Shown: one piece after another, positions 36,353 through 45,243 of the stretch
Position numbering within the stretch: position 1 is the first letter of the stretch
How the letters are laid out: every line of letters starts with the position of its first letter
Source of the DNA: Candidatus Protochlamydia phocaeensis
GTDB lineage: Bacteria; Chlamydiota; Chlamydiia; Chlamydiales; Parachlamydiaceae
Direction of reading: 5' to 3'
DNA length: 64,000 nt
Assembly (NCBI RefSeq): GCF_001545115.1
Contig: NZ_FCNU01000031.1
Coordinates: 1 to 64,000, forward strand
The notes under the pieces: generated by a model
Seen by the model: the letters and a program-made list of their open reading frames with translations, nothing else
Databases searched by the model: none
Told to the model about the DNA's origin: nothing
Position numbers and translations under genes: made by a program

Positions 36353-37957
36353 ATGACATTGCCAGACTCACAAATGATTTCGGAAGCCTGCCAGAAACGG
36401 CGTACTTTTGCCATTATTAGCCACCCCGATGCCGGAAAAACGACTTTGACAGAAAAACTTCTCCTTTACTCGGGTATGATTCATACAGCAGGAATGGTGC
36501 GCGGTCGCAAGGGCAGAAAGGCTGCAGCTTCGGATTGGATGGCGATGGAACAGGAGCGAGGCATTTCCATTACAGCTTCCGCTATGCAATTTACTTATAA
36601 AGATGCCATCATTAATGTGTTGGACACTCCCGGTCACGAAGACTTTTCCGAAGACACCTATCGCACTTTAACAGCTGCCGATTGCGCAATTATGGTGATT
36701 GATGCTGCCAAAGGGGTGGAAAGGCAAACGCGTAAGCTTTTTGAAGTCTGCCGTCTGCGCAAAATTCCGGTTTTAACATTTATCAATAAAATGGATATGC
36801 CGGGCCGCGATCCCCTCGATCTCATGCAAGAAGTGGAAAATGTCTTGCAAATTCACTCTTGTGCGCTGAATTGGCCGATTGGAACCGGAAAGGATTTTTG
36901 CGGTGTTGTGGACATGGCCTCGGAAGAATGCTTATTTTTTACAAAGACTTCACCCGGCGGATCCCAAAAGGCTGCCATTACTCGTCTGCCGCTACATGAT
37001 CCTGAAGTTAAAAACCGTTTAGGAGAAGAGCCATTTCAAACGCTCTTACAAGAACTGGAGCTTTTAGGCCTAGCCGGCAATCCTTTCTCTCAAGAGAAAT
37101 TCTTGGCTGGAGAAGTCACCCCCGTCTTTTTTGCTTCCGCCTTGACGAATTTCGGTGTGGAACCCTTTTTCGATGCCTTTATCCATTTAGCCCCTTCTCC
37201 TCATAAGCGGTTAGCGCACAATGATAAGGGAGAAGATATTGAAATTGATCCTGTTAATACCCCCTTCAGCGCGTATGTATTTAAACTGCAGGCAAACATG
37301 GATAAACGGCACCGCGATAGCATGGCCTTTTTATGCATTTGCTCAGGTAAATTCGAGCGTGATTTAGTCGTCAAGCACCACCGTTTAGGACGTGAGGTGC
37401 GTTTATCCCGCCCTCATGGCATGGTAGCTGGCGAGCGAACGACACTAGATGTCGCCTATGCAGGCGATATTATTGGTGTGATCAACCCGGGCGTATTCGC
37501 CATCGGAGATACGATTTCCCTGACGGGAGGCTTTAATTTTAAACCCCTGCCTCAATTTCAGCCCGAAATTTTCGCTCGCGTTCAACCTAAAGATGTCGGC
37601 AAACGTAAATCCTTTGATAAAGGAGTCTTGCAATTGACCGATGAAGGGGCTATTCAACTATTATATCCTTATGATTTAGGCGGAGATTTGATTTTTGCAG
37701 CTGTGGGACAGCTCCAATTTGAAGTGATGCAATACCGTTTAAAAGATGAATATGGAGTGGATACGCTCCTCTCTCCCTTGCCTTATCAATGCAGTGCTTG
37801 GTTGATTGGCGATTTGCAGACTTTTAAGAAAACAACAACAGCTTTGATTGTTCAAGACCGATTGAATCGTCCAATCGTCCTATTTGGCGAACAATGGGAA
37901 AAGCAATATGCCATTAAGCAAAATCCTGAGCATCAATTAGTGGATATTCTTTCTTAG
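36353..37957 (+). CDS. prfC: Peptide chain release factor 3
   Basis: 534 residues, usual RF3 length. This GTPase removes RF1/RF2 from the ribosome after peptide release. G1 is SHPDAGKTT, G2 lies in RGISITASAM, G3 is DTPGHEDFSEDTYR and G4 INKMD. RF3-specific sequences include GRKGRKAAASDWM and, in the C-terminal domain, VGQLQFEVMQYRLKDEYGVD. Single gene; a PTP-phytase gene follows 52 nt later, possibly co-transcribed. Confidence 0.96.
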   Translation: MTLPDSQMISEACQKRRTFAIISHPDAGKTTLTEKLLLYSGMIHTAGMVRGRKGRKAAASDWMAMEQERGISITASAMQFTYKDAIINVLDTPGHEDFSEDTYRTLTAADCAIMVIDAAKGVERQTRKLFEVCRLRKIPVLTFINKMDMPGRDPLDLMQEVENVLQIHSCALNWPIGTGKDFCGVVDMASEECLFFTKTSPGGSQKAAITRLPLHDPEVKNRLGEEPFQTLLQELELLGLAGNPFSQEKFLAGEVTPVFFASALTNFGVEPFFDAFIHLAPSPHKRLAHNDKGEDIEIDPVNTPFSAYVFKLQANMDKRHRDSMAFLCICSGKFERDLVVKHHRLGREVRLSRPHGMVAGERTTLDVAYAGDIIGVINPGVFAIGDTISLTGGFNFKPLPQFQPEIFARVQPKDVGKRKSFDKGVLQLTDEGAIQLLYPYDLGGDLIFAAVGQLQFEVMQYRLKDEYGVDTLLSPLPYQCSAWLIGDLQTFKKTTTALIVQDRLNRPIVLFGEQWEKQYAIKQNPEHQLVDILS

Positions 37958-38009
37958 GTTTATGTCCTTTAGACTCAAGCTATAAATCATGATTAATTAG
38001 ATAAGAACT

Positions 38010-39017
38010 ATGTTAAAAAAAATACTCTTCTATTCTCTTTTCTTTGCCGTTACGTGGGCCTCTTCATACGCAGCTTCCAATGAAGAAAAATCGCTCTTGA
38101 TTTTAAATATGAAGAACGAGGCTGCTTTGCCGCGCAATTTTCGAACGACACAAGACGCTTTTAAAATTAAAAGCTTGGCTCTTTCTCGTGAGGGGTTGAA
38201 TTCCTTAAATTTATCCGGCAGCGCCCAATTTTCCGAAAATGCCTTAGGGGCCATTTTGAATCACTTAAACTATCCTTCGCATTTCTTCATCATTGATTTG
38301 CGGCAGGAATATCATGGCTTTTTAAATGGCACAGCAGTGAGCTGGTATGGAGTTAGAGATTGGGATAATGTAGGCAAACCCTTAGAGGATATTCTGCGGA
38401 ATGAAAGGTTCTTACTGCAAGATTGCTTAAAGCGCCGAACAATTTCGCTGAACCTTATCGTAAAAAAAGACAAGACCGGAAATAAGCTTCCGGAAGTCAA
38501 GCAAATTCCCTTCAGGGTGTTTAATATAGCAACCGAAAGAGAAATAGCCAATCGCTATCAGGTGCATTATATCCGCATCCCTGTGACAGATCATGTTAAA
38601 CCAACCGATGAAGCCGTCGATCTTTTTATATCATTTGTTCGCAACCTTCCAAAAGATTATTGGCTGCACATGCATTGTGCTGCAGGAGTAGGACGGACCA
38701 CAACTTTTATGGCCATGTTTGATATGATTAAAAATGCCAAAACAGTCGGTTTGGACGATATTCTCAAAAGACAATGGTCTATCGGGGGCCTCAATTTTCA
38801 AAATCTTTCTGAAAAAACATCTTGGAAACTCCCTTATGCGATCCTTCGCCTCCGCTTTTTAGAGGATTTCTACGAATATTGCCGTCTTTATTCCGGCAAT
38901 TGGGATAAAACATGGTCTTTATATATGCTAGAAAAGCAAGGAAAAAATCCGGACGGCAGAAATTGCCTGACGCAAGAAGAGTCTGCCGACTTTCTTGAAG
39001 AAGAGCTTGTTAAATAA
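38010..39017 (+). CDS. Secreted PTP-like inositol polyphosphatase (phytase-type)
   Basis: 335 residues with a signal peptide (MLKKILFYSLFFAVTWASS, cleavage near SYA). The P-loop is HCAAGVGRT with nucleophile Cys223 and Arg229; the general-acid Asp is probably Asp194 in IPVTDHVKP. DLRQEYHGFLNG and AVSWYG are the signature of PTP-like phytases (Selenomonas PhyA type), not of ordinary tyrosine phosphatases. Such enzymes strip phosphates from inositol polyphosphates, and relatives in pathogens act on host phosphoinositides. It is exported at least to the periplasm; host delivery is inferred. Confidence 0.85.
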   Translation: MLKKILFYSLFFAVTWASSYAASNEEKSLLILNMKNEAALPRNFRTTQDAFKIKSLALSREGLNSLNLSGSAQFSENALGAILNHLNYPSHFFIIDLRQEYHGFLNGTAVSWYGVRDWDNVGKPLEDILRNERFLLQDCLKRRTISLNLIVKKDKTGNKLPEVKQIPFRVFNIATEREIANRYQVHYIRIPVTDHVKPTDEAVDLFISFVRNLPKDYWLHMHCAAGVGRTTTFMAMFDMIKNAKTVGLDDILKRQWSIGGLNFQNLSEKTSWKLPYAILRLRFLEDFYEYCRLYSGNWDKTWSLYMLEKQGKNPDGRNCLTQEESADFLEEELVK

Positions 39018-39626
39018 GGTCTGGGCTATTATTCCTTTTATTCTACTTTTTAGCCCCCTCCTGCATTCTCAGTCAAATTTTCATTTACAATCGAGGCGTA
39101 TGTAAAATTTTCTTGTTCATCAGCTAGCTACTGATGAGCAGGAAAAGATAGGGCTAAACCGGCAAGGTTCTTCATCTTCGATAGTCACAAATAAAATCGT
39201 ATTAGCTTTTTCTTAAGAGGCAAACCTAGAGAATTCATTCGCTCTATTATTCCTGCCATTCTTTTTTATTAAATCCCATCCATATTGAGTACGTGTTTAT
39301 AACTAAATGCAGCATACAACTCATACTTATGCGTACACCATTTTTTAGAAAATTTCTTAAAACCGCTAATGACCGAGTTTGCGTTTTTTTCCCTTAGAAG
39401 AATGCAATCTGTACTATAAGCTATTATGGATTTAGAACGGCTTCTTAGCGGTCAAGAAAATTTGATGTATCCGCGTCATTTCAATAATTTTTAACTATAC
39501 ACTTTATCCATTTCTTTATTACAATTTACCAGTTAAATAAAAGCTAATTCCAATTGGATTATCTAGCTTTTCTTTCATTAAATCTAGCTTTCTCATTTAA
39601 TACTTATTAATTAAGGAAAACAACTA
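39018..39626. other. Long spacer with hairpin and family A copy
   Basis: 609 gene-free bases. An imperfect 10-bp stem (TGTTCATCAG/CTGATGAGCA) at 39114-39140 has no T-tract. A forward family A copy lies at about 39358-39376 (AACCGCTAATGACCGAG). The last 150 bases are AT-rich and should hold the promoter of the next gene. No ORF recognised. Confidence 0.5.
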
Positions 39627-40841
39627 ATGACATCTTCTTTTTCTTCTTATATGACAGAGCGCGCTCCTGATCGATTTGGCGGCCGGCAAAGCGATTATGT
39701 GAACCGAACTCAAGCTCTCATTGCATGGGGAGGCAAACAAATTCAGCAGACAGCTAAAGATTCCCTTGCGACGCTTTTCTTCACTTTGCTAGAGAACTTC
39801 CAAAAAGAACGTCAAGCAATTGCCAGGGAACATGGAACACCTTATGCTGAGCAATTTGGACGCCGTAGAGATAAGGAAGGAATAAAAGATTTTTATCATA
39901 CCTACCTGGATGATATTTATCAGGCATACAATCCCAAAATCTTAAAGCTCTTTTCTTTAACCATGCAAGGCATGCCTATTGAAACCAAAAATCATGCCAA
40001 GCAACAAAAAAAAATAGAGAATACCTACTTAGGCTACACGTCGTCCTTCGAAGTAGAAATCTTTGAAATTCAAGAACTTGATTCATTGAGATGGCGCATC
40101 CCAATTTCACAGGAAGAGCTTCCAAAAGATTTCCCCGTCAATCTATTAACAAAAAGAGAGCAAACAAGCCTTTCCGAGTTAGAGTTGCAGTCTTTAAAAA
40201 ATGCCATTAAATTATTAAAACAAAACGATTTGAACCTATATAAACGTTTGAAAATGGCAAATCTTTTACTGGACTTGCAGAAAGAATTTCCCTCTCCTCT
40301 TGTTAAACAAGGGCTGAAGGGAGAAGTCCAATTGATTGGAAACGAAGGAAACTTAAAGTCCTTTTTTGCTTTAGGAACATCTCGCTTGCTTGTGAACGGG
40401 AAAATGTATGCGATGACCCAGTATCTGACTTGGCTCTACCGCGATTTCCAACAACCTCCCATTGACCGCATGTTAAAATACTCGACAGTCATGGTCATTC
40501 ACCAAGATAATTTTCTTATCGATGAAACCTTGCAAGAAATCGCATTGCTTTTTGCCAATGCCGTTCTTTGCGAAACAAATAAGCTAGAAGATCTGCAAGC
40601 GGCCTCGGGATTATTCCGTCATTATTTTGCCAATTGCATGCCCACGGAACGTGGATCAGCTTCTATTGGAGAATGGCTAGAGGGCTCGATTTATCATGCA
40701 CATGGCTATAAAATTAAATATAACAAAGACAGGCAAATTGATTTGGAAGCCCTTACCACGCCTCTGCTATCAGATTTTATTAAAGACTATCCCTCTATGC
40801 TTACCGTTGAGCCGATAAAGCCAGATCCTTCTAACATCTAA
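39627..40841 (+). CDS. Unknown protein, candidate effector
   Basis: 404 residues, RBS AAGGA. No signal peptide or membrane segment. The N-terminal 150 residues are helical and charged; the middle is Leu/Lys-rich. The C-terminal third holds a dense, conserved-looking block (FRHYFANCMPTERGSASIGE, then WLEGSIYHAHGY) that has the look of an enzyme active site, with His, Cys, Glu and Arg within 20 residues. I cannot assign it to a family. A strong terminator follows. An unusually clean single-gene unit between long repeat-bearing spacers. Confidence 0.6.
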   Translation: MTSSFSSYMTERAPDRFGGRQSDYVNRTQALIAWGGKQIQQTAKDSLATLFFTLLENFQKERQAIAREHGTPYAEQFGRRRDKEGIKDFYHTYLDDIYQAYNPKILKLFSLTMQGMPIETKNHAKQQKKIENTYLGYTSSFEVEIFEIQELDSLRWRIPISQEELPKDFPVNLLTKREQTSLSELELQSLKNAIKLLKQNDLNLYKRLKMANLLLDLQKEFPSPLVKQGLKGEVQLIGNEGNLKSFFALGTSRLLVNGKMYAMTQYLTWLYRDFQQPPIDRMLKYSTVMVIHQDNFLIDETLQEIALLFANAVLCETNKLEDLQAASGLFRHYFANCMPTERGSASIGEWLEGSIYHAHGYKIKYNKDRQIDLEALTTPLLSDFIKDYPSMLTVEPIKPDPSNI

Positions 40842-40853
40842 ATTTCAAATATT

Positions 40854-40881
40854 CGCGCAAGAATTCAACTCTTCTTGCGCG
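40854..40881 (+). terminator. Rho-independent terminator
   Basis: A perfect 10-bp stem (CGCGCAAGAA/TTCTTGCGCG) with an 8-nt loop, followed by CTTCTTTTCTTG, 13 nt after the stop codon of the upstream gene. Confidence 0.8.
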
Positions 40882-40924
40882 CTTCTTTTCTTGATTTAAA
40901 TCCTATCCATTTTCAGTAGCTAGA

Positions 40925-41467
40925 TTAATTCGGTTCACTCTTCTTTATTTGATAGACAAATACAGGTGTTTGGTACAAATCATGGGCATGCCTGATCCTA
41001 ATAGGCGTCCACCCTGGAATAGCAAATGTATGGCTGATAATATAGGTTCCCGCGTGCAATTCTCTTTCAAATTTATCTTTTAGCCTTCGCATTGCACCTG
41101 GATACAAATAGCAGACAATTAAAGAAGCCTCATGCAATGGGAAAGTGAAAAAGTCTTTTCTGATGAAGCGTAGATTTGGATAAGCAACTAGTTTTGCTAG
41201 GAGTTTAGAGATCAAATAAGGAAAAGGAGAAATTTCATATGCTTCTATTTGATGATCGGGAAAATGTTTAGCCAAGCTAAAGGCTAAATTGCCCCAGCCC
41301 GATCCTAGTTCCATAATCGTTCCCTTATTAGGGACAGGCAGGGATTGAAGAACGACCTTTTTGACTTGATAGGAAGTAGGGGTTGGAGTAATTCCATAAC
41401 GAAAAGAATACCAAAGGATATTAGCTAAAATGGCAAATAGGATAATTAAAAATAGGATTGCAGCCAT
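40925..41467 (-). CDS. Membrane-anchored class I SAM-dependent methyltransferase
   Basis: 180 residues. An N-terminal membrane helix (residues 3-20, AAILFLIILFAILANILW) precedes a small Rossmann methyltransferase with SAM-binding motif I IMELGSGWGNLAF and acidic motif II AYEISP. The motif IV region reads SLIVCYLYP. The format is like small lipid or quinone methyltransferases facing the cytoplasm at the membrane. The substrate is unknown. Confidence 0.8.
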   Translation of the reverse strand: MAAILFLIILFAILANILWYSFRYGITPTPTSYQVKKVVLQSLPVPNKGTIMELGSGWGNLAFSLAKHFPDHQIEAYEISPFPYLISKLLAKLVAYPNLRFIRKDFFTFPLHEASLIVCYLYPGAMRRLKDKFERELHAGTYIISHTFAIPGWTPIRIRHAHDLYQTPVFVYQIKKSEPN

Positions 41468-41567
41468 AAGCTTTGTATTCGCTCAAAAGCCTTCCTTTTT
41501 CTTCCAGAGATAGGAGCGCTTCCGCAAAATTTCTGAAAATTTAATGAAAACAGCTATTCAAAAAAAT

Positions 41568-41585
41568 AGCCAGGCGTACCTGGCT
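41568..41585 (-). terminator. Terminator of the acidic repeat protein gene
   Basis: A perfect 7-bp stem (AGCCAGG/CCTGGCT) with a 4-nt loop, followed on the minus strand by ATTTTTTT. It lies 8 nt after the stop codon. Confidence 0.85.
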
Positions 41586-41593
41586 TTATTTAT

Positions 41594-42277
41594 CTATCTT
41601 CTATTGCAACCGCATCCTTTAGAATCTTTGGAATTATCCCGATTGCATCTTTGGGATGCCTGATTAGCTTGGCGGGCTGTCTGAGTATTATTCATGCGCC
41701 CTCCTTCTTCTTTATCATCAGTCTCATCCTCTTCCGAATTAGAGTTTAGGCGATTGCCTTGCGGCTTATTCGCCCGTTCATTTAATTGGTAAGGGCTGCG
41801 TCCTGAAGGATTCTTGAAGGGTTTTTGATAGACATCTTCTTCAGTCTCGTCTTCATCTTCATCTTCATCGTCGTCGTAATCTTCGTCTTCATCCTCATAA
41901 TCTTCGTCTTCATCCTCATCGTCCTCATCTTCGTAATCTTCATCCTCATCGTCCTCATCTTCGTAATCTTCGTCTTCATCGTCCTCATCTTCGTAATCTT
42001 CGTCTTCATCGGCAGCATTTATATGAGAACCTGTTAAACGTCTGGCCGCTCCTGCTTTTTCCTGAAAAGCCCTGTTGGAGGATAAGCCTTCTGATAAGTC
42101 ATGTGATTGTTCTTTATTTCTTTGAGAAAGGGCCTCTTCATCATCTTCCTCTTGTGTATGACGAGTCCTATTTCCTCTCTGAGCAATCTGAGAAGACGTC
42201 TCTTGGTATGCTTTTTGAGTGGAAGCTCGAGGGTTTTGACGAGCTGGATTGTCTTTACGGTTTGTTTTGAAAGCCAT
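41594..42277 (-). CDS. Extremely acidic repeat protein
   Basis: 227 residues. A polar, Arg/Gln/Ser-rich N-terminal part (1-85) leads into a run of about 60 Asp, Glu and Tyr residues (about 88-148) built from ten-residue units of the type DEDEDYEDED. A Asn/Gln/Arg-rich tail ends with a Cys-rich motif (KGCGCNRR). No signal peptide. Acidic tracts of this kind are found in histone- or cation-binding proteins; the function is unknown. The gene lies 88 nt downstream of a small Lys/Arg-rich KGG-like protein gene on the same strand. Confidence 0.7.
   Translation of the reverse strand: MAFKTNRKDNPARQNPRASTQKAYQETSSQIAQRGNRTRHTQEEDDEEALSQRNKEQSHDLSEGLSSNRAFQEKAGAARRLTGSHINAADEDEDYEDEDDEDEDYEDEDDEDEDYEDEDDEDEDEDYEDEDEDYDDDEDEDEDETEEDVYQKPFKNPSGRSPYQLNERANKPQGNRLNSNSEEDETDDKEEGGRMNNTQTARQANQASQRCNRDNSKDSKGCGCNRR
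41840..42012. repeat. In-gene tandem repeat, 30-bp period
   Basis: The acidic tract is coded by about five imperfect copies of a 30-bp unit (TCTTCGTAATCTTCATCCTC.., read on the plus strand) plus shorter 6-bp (GAA/GAT) slippage variants. The period is a multiple of three, so copy changes would alter protein length without a frameshift. Confidence 0.8.
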
Positions 42278-42365
42278 TAATAAACCTCTTGTTAATGCTT
42301 TACTTAACTATATATAGGCGGGCCATTAATCTAGCACCTTTAACTCTTCAAACTTAGATACTTCT

Positions 42366-42506
42366 TTATTTTTTTCCTCTTTCGCGCTCACGCATCGTCT
42401 CTACAGCTTTTTTAGAAGCCGCTGATTTTTCCTCATGACTTCTCTTTGCCGATGCTTGTCCACCTTTTCGGGCGGCTTGCTTGCGTCCATCTTCTTTTGA
42501 AGGCAT
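42366..42506 (-). CDS. Small basic KGG-like (general stress) protein
   Basis: 46 residues; short, so easily missed. It starts MPSKEDGRKQAARKGGQASA and continues KRSHEEKSAASKK, rich in Lys, Arg, Ala and Glu. It carries one RKGGQAS unit of the type repeated in KGG/con-10-like stress proteins, though only one copy rather than several. RBS AGGAG lies 9 nt before the ATG. About 88 nt downstream on the same strand is the acidic repeat protein. The protein is hydrophilic with no membrane segment. A nucleic-acid or protein-protective role is inferred from family resemblance. Confidence 0.65.
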   Translation of the reverse strand: MPSKEDGRKQAARKGGQASAKRSHEEKSAASKKAVETMRERERGKK

Positions 42507-42954
42507 AGTACACTCTCCTGATTATAGACGTTTAAATAACCTAAAATTACTTACATCCTAAGTCTCAGAGACTATCATCGAATTCACAGACAATTAGCAA
42601 TTCGACAATGGTCTCTCAGAGGACCACACTCTCTGCCCTAACAATTGACAATAGATAAAAGCGGTTATTCATACAACATCGATTTAAAAAAGCATATAAG
42701 TCATTAGAGATGTCATATTTAAATTTAAATCGCCTTTATACACAAGTGAATTCAAAATTGAATTTCGCCTTTTAGTCTTGAAAAGATTGTCTTTCATCTA
42801 TTAATCAAATAAAAGTTAAGCTAACTTGATAGAGTTAGGCTTATTCACCTGAGTTTGATGAGGTTTTCCGCTCTTCAGATTTAACTCGCAGCAGCAGCCA
42901 ATGACTTTTTCCGGCCAGCTCTAGCAAACAATCTGCTTGAATAATAGGTTCCAT
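42507..42954. other. Spacer with a weak family B end
   Basis: About 450 gene-free bases between divergent genes. CACCTGAGTTTGATGAGG at 42848 resembles a family B end. The rest is AT-rich with no ORF or hairpin with T-tract. It should hold the promoters of the KGG-like gene and of suhB. Confidence 0.4.
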
Positions 42955-43764
42955 ATGGCTTTCTCTTTTGATTTATCTTATTTGACATTTGTGGCCACAC
43001 AAGCGGCTCTAAAGGCCGGAGAAATTCTTCGAAAGGGATTTGGGACGTCTTATCAAATTCAATTAAAGTCTGGAAGGCAAAATTTTGTAACGGAATTTGA
43101 CAAAGCTTCCGAAGCCTGCATCATTTCCTTTATTAAAGAGCATTTTCCCACTCATATTTTTTTAGCAGAAGAGAGTGGCTTGTCTGCGCAAGTTGGAGCA
43201 GAAACCATCTTATGGATTATCGATCCCTTAGATGGAACGACTAACTTTGCCCACCATATCCCCCTTTTCAGCATCAGCATCGCCGCTTATTATAAGGAAG
43301 AGTGTTTATGCGGGGTAATTTTTCAGCCTTTAACCCATGAGCTTTTTATTTCTGAAAAAGGAAAAGGAGCGTATTTAAATGGAGAACGTCTAAGCGTCAG
43401 TACAACCGACCGCATCGAAAATGCTCTCATTGGAGCCGGATTTCCGTATGATGTCAAAGACCATCCTACTTTATGCATCGAGCAGTTAGCCCAATTAACC
43501 CAATTGGGCGCTACTTTGCGCAATTTAGGATCCGCCTCCCTTGCCCTAGCTTATGTAGCAGCTGGAAAATTGGACGGGTTTTGGATGAACAACCTATATA
43601 TATGGGATTGGGCTGCCGGTCAATTGCTCATTCAAGAAGCGCAAGGCAAAATCACCTACTATGATCGCCAAGCTCGACAACTAACCAGTACAACTAGCCT
43701 TTTGGCAACCAATTCCCCTCTTCACGAACCCTTATTAAAATATCTGACCCATCCTTCTATTTAA
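42955..43764 (+). CDS. suhB: Inositol monophosphatase family protein (SuhB)
   Basis: 269 residues from the ATG at 42955 (MAFSFDLSY); the open frame extends 6 codons further to a TTG. The metal-binding motifs are complete: LAEESG, WIIDPLDGTTNF (first Asp pair) and WDWAAGQLL (catalytic Asp). It hydrolyses inositol-1-phosphate; in bacteria SuhB also acts in rRNA antitermination. Stands alone on the plus strand. Confidence 0.93.
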   Translation: MAFSFDLSYLTFVATQAALKAGEILRKGFGTSYQIQLKSGRQNFVTEFDKASEACIISFIKEHFPTHIFLAEESGLSAQVGAETILWIIDPLDGTTNFAHHIPLFSISIAAYYKEECLCGVIFQPLTHELFISEKGKGAYLNGERLSVSTTDRIENALIGAGFPYDVKDHPTLCIEQLAQLTQLGATLRNLGSASLALAYVAAGKLDGFWMNNLYIWDWAAGQLLIQEAQGKITYYDRQARQLTSTTSLLATNSPLHEPLLKYLTHPSI

Positions 43765-43952
43765 TTTTCTTTCGAACACATCTTTCTATTAACCCCACTC
43801 AAATCTCAGTAAATAAATGACTATTAGAGGTTTATAACAAACAAAAATATCCTTCACCCTCAAAGCATCGTGATTTAACGTTGCCGTCCAAAAACAAATA
43901 TGCTAAAAGTCTTAAGTTAATTTTTTTGAATCTTAACCTTTCACGGTCTATC

Positions 43953-45191
43953 ATGCGCTCAAAAATTTCCATTTTAACCTTATGTCTCGCTTTTTCGGGA
44001 TTGTCCTTTCATACAACGCCTCTATTTGCTCATTCCTCTTCCTCGATTATATTAGAGGCTAAAGAGGATCAGCACTCATATATTTATGGCTTAGCTTCGC
44101 TGAGCTTTCATATAAAAGAACTTAAAGACTCCTTAGATGCGAGCCAAGAGCCAGATGGCATTGCTTTCTCGGAAGAAGAAATCAGTCTTTTGTGGGACAA
44201 GATTGCTCATTCCCTTTACTCCCAAAAAGCGACAACCGAGCAAATTAGACGTGAATATCGCTTTGAAAAAGCCCAGGAAAGTTATCATCAGGCAAAACAC
44301 CACCTTTCAATGGGAGAGAGCGAACAAGCCGAACGCTTGTTTTCCGATTCTTTTAATTATCTGTCCGGTCTATGGGAAGAAGCCATTGACCGTGAGAGCA
44401 AACAGGGCTTTGATCATTTAAATTCTTCCGGTCAGGCTGCTAGTCTAAGAGTTCGGGCTCAAAATGTCGATTTCGAGAAAAACCGCGTTCTTTCTAATAA
44501 AATAAAGAAACGCATGCGTCCCTATATCATTCCCGATAAGCATCCCATGAAGGATAACCTTGATGCGATCTTTTTAAGGAAAAGAGCAACAGTCAATGAA
44601 GACACATTTAAAGCATCGGGATTTAGGATAATCAGTAAACGTCCCCGTTCCTTTATCTATGTTGCCAAGCATAAATCATTGCCTACCTATCTCGTCAAAG
44701 CCTATATGGATGATCAATTGAAAGAAAAACGCGACCGACCTAGCTGGGAATGGCTTGTACGCAGATGTGAAGGGGCGGATAAAATTCGCTATATCATCAA
44801 CAAAAAACAAATACGCTTTTTCGTCGTAGCTTCCAAGTGGATTTACCCTTTACCTGCAGACCCTTCTCCTCCTAAAGACGAAAAACATACCCGCCACTTG
44901 GCGCTGTTATTAGTCACCGATATGAATCTAGCTCCCAAAGACCTCAATTACTATGCCTGGCAAAATTACATTACGCCCGATCACTTAGATGAACTGTATT
45001 CCATCCTTAGCTTCGCAAAAGGATCGAGTTATAGGCCGGATAATATTGCCTATACGAATCAAGGGCTTTTTGCCTTTATTGATACAGAATATCCCTCACA
45101 AGGACCCGATTATAAAAGCATTCGCATGTACCTCAATCCTGATATGCGAGCCTACTGGGATAGGCTAGTCAAAAGGGGGGGAAAGCACTGA
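43953..45191 (+). CDS. Secreted protein, possible kinase-like fold
   Basis: 412 residues from the ATG at 43953, chosen because a signal peptide (MRSKISILTLCLAFSGLSFH.., cleavage near LFA) starts there; the frame upstream opens at a TTG without an RBS. Residues 1-170 are helical. The C-terminal half contains SFIYVAKHKSLPTYLVKAYM (a VxKxY/AxK-like strand), WLVRRCEG, then YRPDNIAYTNQGLFAFIDTE, which resembles the catalytic loop and DFG-like segment of kinase-fold proteins (HxDN..IDTE). This is a weak inference; if true, key residues differ from canonical kinases. No family named. Confidence 0.55.
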   Translation: MRSKISILTLCLAFSGLSFHTTPLFAHSSSSIILEAKEDQHSYIYGLASLSFHIKELKDSLDASQEPDGIAFSEEEISLLWDKIAHSLYSQKATTEQIRREYRFEKAQESYHQAKHHLSMGESEQAERLFSDSFNYLSGLWEEAIDRESKQGFDHLNSSGQAASLRVRAQNVDFEKNRVLSNKIKKRMRPYIIPDKHPMKDNLDAIFLRKRATVNEDTFKASGFRIISKRPRSFIYVAKHKSLPTYLVKAYMDDQLKEKRDRPSWEWLVRRCEGADKIRYIINKKQIRFFVVASKWIYPLPADPSPPKDEKHTRHLALLLVTDMNLAPKDLNYYAWQNYITPDHLDELYSILSFAKGSSYRPDNIAYTNQGLFAFIDTEYPSQGPDYKSIRMYLNPDMRAYWDRLVKRGGKH

Positions 45192-45243
45192 CGTATTTTT
45201 CTCTGGGTTCAAAATTTAGTAAAAACGGTTAAAGGAGCCCGCC

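Noticed and set aside
41840-42012. Possible CRISPR array (30-bp periodicity)
   Set aside because: The repeats are in frame within a gene and encode a Asp/Glu/Tyr tract; there are no unique spacers.
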